From Deltaproteobacteria bacterium (lineage in GTDB: Bacteria; Myxococcota_A; UBA796; UBA2385): a DNA stretch of 64,000 nt. Of this stretch, positions 59,385 through 64,000 are shown piece by piece (the first letter of the stretch is position 1; each line of letters opens with the position of its first letter). The notes beneath the pieces were generated by a model. That model had not been told where the DNA came from, did no database searches, and saw only the letters and a program-made list of their open reading frames with translations. The stretch spans positions 62,001 through 126,000 of the forward strand of contig JAEUKK010000050.1 in the NCBI GenBank assembly GCA_016792625.1, read 5' to 3'. The position numbers and the translations under genes were made by a program.

Positions 59385-59468
59385 GCCCGGATGGTGGAAA
59401 GGTAGACACAGGGGCCTTAAAAGCCCCTTTCCGTTTCGGAAGTGCCGGTTCGAGCCCGGCTCCGGGCA
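59385..59468 (+). tRNA. tRNA-Leu(TAA)
   Basis: The acceptor stem GCCCGGA pairs with TCCGGGC, the anticodon stem GGGGC/GCCCC encloses loop CTTAAAA giving anticodon TAA, and a long variable arm (TTCCGTTTCGGAA) identifies a class II tRNA. The T arm has GGTTCGAGCC. The 84-base gene ends in discriminator A and lacks an encoded CCA. It lies 118 bases upstream of the dnaK paralogue. Confidence 0.96.
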
Positions 59469-59586
59469 TATCCTCGCTGCCCGCGGTCGCCCCCGAGGCC
59501 GCGGCCGGCCACCCCCTCTCCCCTTGATCGCGGCGCGGTGCCGGGCCTGACGGCCCAGGTCAGGCGTCCGAGGAGCTCCCTGCGCG

Positions 59587-61383
59587 ATGGGCACCATCAT
59601 CGGCATCGATCTCGGCACCACCAATTCGTGCTGTGCCTTCATGGAGCGGGGGGAGCCGCGCATCATCATCAACGAAGAGGGCGGGCGCACGACCCCCTCG
59701 GTCGTCGGCTTCGCTAAGGACGGCGAGCGCTTCGTCGGTGAGGTCGCCAAGCGCCAGCTCGTGGTCAACCCCGAGGCGACCGTCTACGCGATCAAGCGCT
59801 TCATGGGCCGCCGCTACCGCGAGTGCCGCGCCGACATGGGCTTGGTGAGCTACCCGATCCTCGAGGGGGCCACGGGCGAGTGCGCGGTCGAGGTGCTCGG
59901 GCGGCAGTACTCACCCCGCGAGATCAGCGCGCTGGTGCTGCAAAAGCTCAAGAAGGCGGCAGAGGACTTCCTCGGTGAGCCGGTGACCGAGGCGGTCATC
60001 ACGGTGCCGGCCTACTTCACCGACAGCCAGCGCCAGGCGACCCGCGACGCGGGCACCATCGCCGGCCTTGACGTGCTGCGCATCATCAACGAGCCCACGG
60101 CGGCGGCGCTCGCCTATGTGCACGACCGGCGCAAGGCGAGCACCATCGCCGTCTATGACTTCGGCGGCGGCACCTTCGACGTGTCGATTCTGCGGGTCGA
60201 CCGCGACGTGGCCGAGGTCAAGGCGACCCGCGGCGACAACCAGCTCGGCGGCGCCGACCTCGACCGCATGCTGCTCGAGTGGCTGGCGGCGGCCTTCGCC
60301 CGTGAGAACGGCGTGCCGCTGCCCACCGACAAGGTGGTGATGCAGCGGCTGCGCGACGCGGCCGAGCGGGCCAAGCTCGAGCTGAGCACCGCGAGCTCGA
60401 CCGATGTGGCCCTGCCCTTCCTTTTCGTCGACGCCAGCGGGCCCCGCCACCTGCAGGTCACCGTCACCCGCGCCATTTTCGAAGAGCTCATCGCCGATGC
60501 GGTCGAGCGCACCCTGGTCGAGTGCCGGGCGGCGGTGCGCGACGCCGGCCTCGCCGTCGAGCAGATCGACGAGGTCGTGATGGTGGGCGGCAGCAGCCGC
60601 ATTCCGCTCGTACAAGAGCGGGTGAAGGCGCTCTTTCGCCGGCCGCTGAACAAAGGTTTTAACCCCGACGAGGTGGTGGCGATCGGGGCGGCCATTCAAG
60701 CGGGCATGCTCGAGGGCGACATCAAGGGCGTCACCCTGCTCGACGTGACCAACTTTTCGCTGGGCATCGAGGTCGCCGGGGGGCGTTTTGCCCGCCTCAT
60801 CCCCAAGAACACCACGCTGCCCACGGTCGCCCGCCGCCAGGTGAGCACGGTGGTCGACAACCAGCGCTCGGTCAAGATCCACATCCTGCAGGGCGAGTCC
60901 GAGCGGGCGCGCGAGAACGTCAGCCTCGGCGAGTTCGAGCTGAACAACATCCAGCCCGCCGCCCGCGGGCTGCCGCGCATCGACATCAGCTTTGGGATCG
61001 ACGCCAACGGCATCGTCGAGGTCAGCGCCAAAGACACGCGCAGCGGCATCAGCGAGGCCCTGCGCATCGACGCCCCCGCCGGCATGAGCAAACAAGAGCT
61101 GCTGCAGCTCACCGAGAGCCACGCGGCGGCCGCGCACTCCGACGAAGAGGCGAAGAAGCTGCGGGCCATTCGCAAGACGATCGAAGGGCAGATCGTCGGG
61201 CTGGAGGGCTTTCAGCGCATCCACCAGGGCGAGCTGCACCGCTCGGATCTCGACGGCCTCGACCAGGCGCTCAAGCGCGCGCGCATGGCCGTGCTCAAAA
61301 GCCAGGACGTGCCCAACCTCACCGAGCTGTCGACCTACCTCGTGCGGGTGCAGCAGCACCTCAAGGCGCGGGTCGGGGTCTGA
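59587..61383 (+). CDS. dnaK: Hsp70-family chaperone, DnaK-like
   Basis: The 598-residue protein has the actin-fold ATPase (about 1-375) with GIDLGTTNSCCAFM, NEPTAAALAY, AVYDFGGGTFDVSIL and VMVGGSSRIPLVQ, followed by the linker-like DVTNFSLGIEV where typical DnaK has DVTPLSLGIE, a substrate-binding beta domain and a helical lid (about 500-598). The unstructured Gly/Glu tail of DnaK is missing, making it about 40 residues shorter. grpE, dnaJ and hrcA are not adjacent and no CIRCE element is visible upstream. It may be a secondary DnaK paralogue. The start has GAGGAGCTC upstream. Confidence 0.93.
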   Translation: MGTIIGIDLGTTNSCCAFMERGEPRIIINEEGGRTTPSVVGFAKDGERFVGEVAKRQLVVNPEATVYAIKRFMGRRYRECRADMGLVSYPILEGATGECAVEVLGRQYSPREISALVLQKLKKAAEDFLGEPVTEAVITVPAYFTDSQRQATRDAGTIAGLDVLRIINEPTAAALAYVHDRRKASTIAVYDFGGGTFDVSILRVDRDVAEVKATRGDNQLGGADLDRMLLEWLAAAFARENGVPLPTDKVVMQRLRDAAERAKLELSTASSTDVALPFLFVDASGPRHLQVTVTRAIFEELIADAVERTLVECRAAVRDAGLAVEQIDEVVMVGGSSRIPLVQERVKALFRRPLNKGFNPDEVVAIGAAIQAGMLEGDIKGVTLLDVTNFSLGIEVAGGRFARLIPKNTTLPTVARRQVSTVVDNQRSVKIHILQGESERARENVSLGEFELNNIQPAARGLPRIDISFGIDANGIVEVSAKDTRSGISEALRIDAPAGMSKQELLQLTESHAAAAHSDEEAKKLRAIRKTIEGQIVGLEGFQRIHQGELHRSDLDGLDQALKRARMAVLKSQDVPNLTELSTYLVRVQQHLKARVGV

Positions 61384-61531
61384 GCCGGGCCTGGGTTCGC
61401 CCGGCGCCGCGGGGCGAGCGCCCGGGGCCCGCCGGCCCTGATGCACCTGATGCACCTGATGCACGTGATTGGTGTGCGTTGACGAGGGCCGGCCCGCGCA
61501 GCAGCAGGCGCATGACCCGAAGGCCACAGGC
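61384..61531. other. Intergenic region with three nine-base repeats
   Basis: Three tandem copies of GATGCACCT (the third ends GT) run from 61440 to 61466. A five-A run at 61532 begins the U tract of the minus-strand tRNA terminator. I see no credible gene in this stretch. Confidence 0.5.
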
Positions 61532-61566
61532 AAAAACGACGAAGGCCTGCGATGAACGCAGGCCTT
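61532..61566 (-). terminator. Intrinsic terminator of the tRNA-Ala pair
   Basis: On the minus strand AAGGCCTGCG-TTCAT-CGCAGGCCTT is a perfect ten-base-pair hairpin (61542-61566), followed after five bases by TTTTT. It lies about 35 bases beyond the last tRNA-Ala gene and should end its transcript. Confidence 0.75.
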
Positions 61567-61599
61567 GTCTACACCGTGCCACCGACCAGCCTCAGGGAG

Positions 61600-61672
61600 T
61601 GGAGATGAGGGGGCTCGAACCCCTGACCCCCAGAATGCCATTCTGATGCTCTCCCAACTGAGCTACATCCCC
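61600..61672 (-). tRNA. tRNA-Ala(GGC), copy 2 (downstream)
   Basis: Read on the minus strand, acceptor GGGGATG pairs with CATCTCC (one G-T pair), the D arm is GCTC/GAGC, the anticodon stem TCAGA/TCTGG encloses loop ATGGCAT giving anticodon GGC, and the T arm has GGTTCGAGCC. The 73-base gene ends in discriminator A with no encoded CCA. It is identical to the copy at 61719-61791. A seven-base inverted repeat CTCAGGG/CCCTGAG (61591-61597 and 61677-61683) flanks this copy. Confidence 0.96.
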
Positions 61673-61718
61673 AAAACCCTGAGCGTGGCGGCGGAGTGGT
61701 CTTCGGCGCGAATCTGAG

Positions 61719-61791
61719 TGGAGATGAGGGGGCTCGAACCCCTGACCCCCAGAATGCCATTCTGATGCTCTCCCAACTGAGCTACATCCCC
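61719..61791 (-). tRNA. tRNA-Ala(GGC), copy 1 (upstream)
   Basis: This 73-base gene is identical to the copy at 61600-61672 and has the same GGC anticodon. It is the promoter-proximal member of the pair, with a 46-base spacer before the second copy. The two probably come from one transcript. Confidence 0.96.
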
Positions 61792-62000
61792 GCAGAGAGC
61801 GCCTTGGACCACAGTTCACGATGTCAATGGTGAGGTTGAGGTCGTGAGGGCAAAAGCCCACACATTACAACAATCACCGCATCAAGCCGCGACGCTCACG
61901 CGAGCCGCTTGATGCCCCAGGAGTATTGCGCCGGTCGACCGCTGGCAAGGCCCGGCGCGCAGCCTGTGCTGGATTTTTGCCAGAACAGCGCCCTGCACGC
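61792..62000. other. Upstream region of the tRNA-Ala pair
   Basis: On the minus strand a perfect TTGACA (plus strand 61822-61827) lies 30 bases before the first tRNA-Ala, the right place for a -35 box, although the -10 position is GC-rich (AGGCGC). This is a lower-GC stretch than its surroundings. I see no credible gene. Confidence 0.4.
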
Positions 62001-62375
62001 TCAACCCGACGAGGGCTCGCCCTCGGCGCCCGCCGCCTCTGCCGCCTCGGGCTCGGGGCTGGGCAAGCCCCGCTCGAGCGCGGCGATGCGCCCGTCGAGC
62101 TCGGAGATGCGGCTGACCCCCCGCGCGACCCCGGGGTGGCTGAGCTCACCGGCCTCGGCCAAGCGGCGCACCTCTTTGCCGAGCTTCTGGTACATCAGCT
62201 CGCGGTCGCGCCGCAGGGTGCGCAGCTCGAGGCGGTTGCGGCCCTCAGCGGCGGCGCGCTCGACCTCTTTTTTGCCGCGGCCGAGCACGGCGCGCATGAG
62301 GCCGCCAAAAGCGTCGCGCACCGCGCCCTCGTCTGCCGGATCACCGCCCTGCGGCCCGTTCCCACTCGCGCTCAT
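62001..62375 (-). CDS. Small coiled-coil-rich hypothetical protein, 124 residues
   Basis: The product is a highly charged, helical protein with no signal peptide or membrane segment. The middle (about 25-90) is a long amphipathic run (RDAFGGLMRAVLGRGKKEVERAAAEG, then RDRELMYQKLGKEVRRLAEAGE in broken form) that could form a coiled coil, and the tail is Glu/Ala-rich. I do not recognise a family. It follows the MFS transporter gene by 62 bases on the same strand and may be co-transcribed with it. Confidence 0.5.
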   Translation of the reverse strand: MSASGNGPQGGDPADEGAVRDAFGGLMRAVLGRGKKEVERAAAEGRNRLELRTLRRDRELMYQKLGKEVRRLAEAGELSHPGVARGVSRISELDGRIAALERGLPSPEPEAAEAAGAEGEPSSG

Positions 62376-62437
62376 GCTCTGCTCCTCGGCGGCCCCGCCG
62401 CCCGCTGCGCCCACGACACCGCTGCCCGCGCGCCGCC

Positions 62438-63904
62438 TCAGTGGCCCGCGCTGCGCTGCGCCCGGGCGTTCCACAAGCGCAGCGTAAGCCCCAGCCCCAG
62501 CGCCGACACCGGCACCATCAGCCCCGGCCACCACAGCCAATTCGCCGGATCGGTCGCCGGGCCGGTCAGGCTGCCGTCGGGGTTGAGCTGCTCTTTGGGC
62601 AGGGCCAAGGCGTAGGAGAAGCTCATCACCGCGGTGCCCAAGTAGACGAAGCCGTCGATGATCCCGACGGCGACGCCGACGTTTTGGCGGCCACCAAAGT
62701 CCATCGAGGCGGTGCCCGAGAGCATGCCGTGCACGCCGATGACCGCGGTCGACATCAGCAGCACCAGCACCCCGACCACCGGCGGAATGTCGTAGGTGAA
62801 GCACAAGATCAGCGCGCCGGTGAGCATCGTGGCGTAGAGCAGGGCCGCGACCGGCCCCCGCCGGCTGCCGAAGAGGCGGTCAGAGATGATGCCCGCCACC
62901 ACGCCGCCGAGGATGCCCGCGCAGCAGAGCAGCATGCCCCAGTTTTCATATACATAGCTGGACTTCAGGTGCAGCACCGCGTCGGTCTGCTTCGCGAAGG
63001 TGCGGAACCACTGCATGATCGCCTGGCGCATAAAACCCGAGCAGAACTCGACCAGCGCGATGGTCATGACCGCGGGGTTGCGCAGCATGCGGCCGAAGAC
63101 CGCGGCGGCGCCGAGGCGCTCGCCCGGGGGCCCGCTCGCGTCGCCGGTGTCGAAGTCGTCGAGGCCGGCCTCAGCGGGGCTGTTCTTGACCGCGACCACA
63201 TCGATGGCCAGGGCGACCAGCAGCAGCACCCCTGGCACGAAAAAGACGTGCCGCACGCCGGCTTGCTCGAGGATCATGCGGCCGAGGTCAAATGCGAAGT
63301 AGATGCCCAGGCTGATGAGCACGCCGAAGATGGCGCCGAAGACCCCGCGCTCTTTGAGGTGGAACCAAGGCGCGTTGGCCTTGACCACCGCGACCGCCCC
63401 AAAACTCTGAAAATACATGTTGATGCTGTAGAGCGCGGCGTAGAGGGCGACGAAGTGCTCGCCGATGAACCCCGCCATCGGCCCGCCGGTCGAGAGCTGC
63501 GTGGCCCCCACGCCCATCAACAGGTTGCAGGCCGCCGCGCCGGCCGCCGCGGTGAGGATGGCGCCCTTGCCGCCGAAGCGGTCGGTCAGCGGCCCATTGA
63601 GGATGAACGAGAAGCCGTAGACGACGGTGCCCGCGCCGAAAATGAGCCCGAAGTCGGCGTTGCCCATGAGCGCCGCGCCGTCGGCCCCGCGCATCTCAGA
63701 GAAGGCGCCCTTGGCGACCTCGAGGTTGTAGCGGGCCATGTAGAGCAGCGCGTAGGTCAGGCCCAGCGGCAGCCAGTTGAGCACGCGGCGGCGACGGAAG
63801 GCCCCGCTGTGCGCCACGCCCTCGACCTTGGGCAGCGTGCCCAGGACCAGCGCGACCACCACGAGCAGCACGAGGATGGGGACGAAGCGTTCGAGCTGCT
63901 GCAC
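62438..63904 (-). CDS. MFS transporter, organophosphate:phosphate antiporter (OPA) type
   Basis: The 488-residue inner-membrane protein has about twelve hydrophobic segments. It resembles the GlpT/UhpT/PgtP family: the N-terminal part YALLYMARYNLEVAKGAFSEM includes the conserved Arg-x-Asn pattern, followed by GPLTDRFGGKGAI (the GxxxDRxGxR-type loop) and later GIISDRLFGSRRGP as its second-half equivalent. These carry glycerol-3-phosphate or hexose phosphates in exchange for phosphate. An extra N-terminal helix (about 8-26) precedes the usual first segment. The substrate is not determined. Confidence 0.85.
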   Translation of the reverse strand: MQQLERFVPILVLLVVVALVLGTLPKVEGVAHSGAFRRRRVLNWLPLGLTYALLYMARYNLEVAKGAFSEMRGADGAALMGNADFGLIFGAGTVVYGFSFILNGPLTDRFGGKGAILTAAAGAAACNLLMGVGATQLSTGGPMAGFIGEHFVALYAALYSINMYFQSFGAVAVVKANAPWFHLKERGVFGAIFGVLISLGIYFAFDLGRMILEQAGVRHVFFVPGVLLLVALAIDVVAVKNSPAEAGLDDFDTGDASGPPGERLGAAAVFGRMLRNPAVMTIALVEFCSGFMRQAIMQWFRTFAKQTDAVLHLKSSYVYENWGMLLCCAGILGGVVAGIISDRLFGSRRGPVAALLYATMLTGALILCFTYDIPPVVGVLVLLMSTAVIGVHGMLSGTASMDFGGRQNVGVAVGIIDGFVYLGTAVMSFSYALALPKEQLNPDGSLTGPATDPANWLWWPGLMVPVSALGLGLTLRLWNARAQRSAGH

Positions 63905-64000
63905 CTGCGCTCCGAGGGGGGAGGGGCCGCGCCAGCGCGCGCCAGTTCACCGGGGGAAGGCCGAGCCTACACCAGGTCGCCTGCCGCGGTGCTCGGCTCG

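Noticed and set aside
61440-61466. Three copies of GATGCACCT
   Set aside because: The array is too short to suggest a function and no gene or structure uses it.

Overview
The window is a very GC-rich, densely packed bacterial chromosome segment from a Gram-negative organism, most probably a Myxococcota (deltaproteobacterial-type) species. The evidence is an outer-membrane toolkit (TamB-like protein, Omp85 protein, Tol system, OmpA-like protein), many lipoproteins, Hanks-type Ser/Thr kinases with FHA and PP2C partners, an Asp-Ala repeat lipoprotein, and a subtilase ending in a MYXO-CTERM-like Gly-Cys / hydrophobic / Arg tail. I see no phage, insertion sequence, CRISPR array, rRNA or origin. 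It reads as ordinary chromosome with lineage-specific envelope and signalling genes.

Layout. 1-4.8 kb: the 3' end of a PP2C-type phosphatase, tRNA-Gly(CCC) and a TamB-like protein. 4.8-11.4 kb: a large Omp85 protein with extra POTRA domains, a phosphoglycerate dehydrogenase-like enzyme, the Asp-Ala repeat lipoprotein and a lone sugar-type ABC ATPase. 11.6-16.2 kb: tolQ-tolR-tolA-tolB followed by a Ppx/GppA phosphatase, with no adjacent pal. 16.2-21.7 kb: a rhodanese/redoxin fusion, an MBL-fold hydrolase, a lipoprotein, an LD-carboxypeptidase and a SxxK serine hydrolase. 21.8-26.6 kb: clpS-clpA with a translationally coupled SGNH hydrolase. 26.8-31.3 kb: a rhizobial-type asparaginase, an unknown protein, the subtilase, apaG and nth. 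31.3-36.3 kb: a fatty-acid desaturase and the two subunits of a biotin-dependent acyl-CoA carboxylase. 36.3-43.3 kb: an FHA protein, an acetyltransferase, a dihydrouridine synthase and two convergent membrane Ser/Thr kinases. 43.6-55.4 kb: one long co-directional run of envelope proteins around a complete peptide-type ABC transporter. 55.6-59.2 kb: a paralogous lipoprotein pair, an OmpA-like protein and a TatT-like TPR lipoprotein. 59.4-64 kb: tRNA-Leu(TAA), a dnaK paralogue, two identical tRNA-Ala(GGC) genes and an organophosphate-type MFS transporter.

How the parts fit. Three themes recur: outer-membrane biogenesis and integrity (TamB/Omp85, Tol, OmpA), Ser/Thr phospho-signalling (PP2C, FHA, two kinases), and acyl-CoA/lipid metabolism (desaturase, carboxylase). 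Four AT-rich imperfect palindromes of the form TGAAACA-N4/5-TGTTTCA lie around the acyl-CoA carboxylase genes and a serine hydrolase 12 kb away. They stand out strongly in this GC-rich DNA and may mark a small regulon. The other leading oddity is a Ser/Thr kinase whose extracytoplasmic tip is a PEGA domain followed by a ComEA-like helix-hairpin-helix domain.
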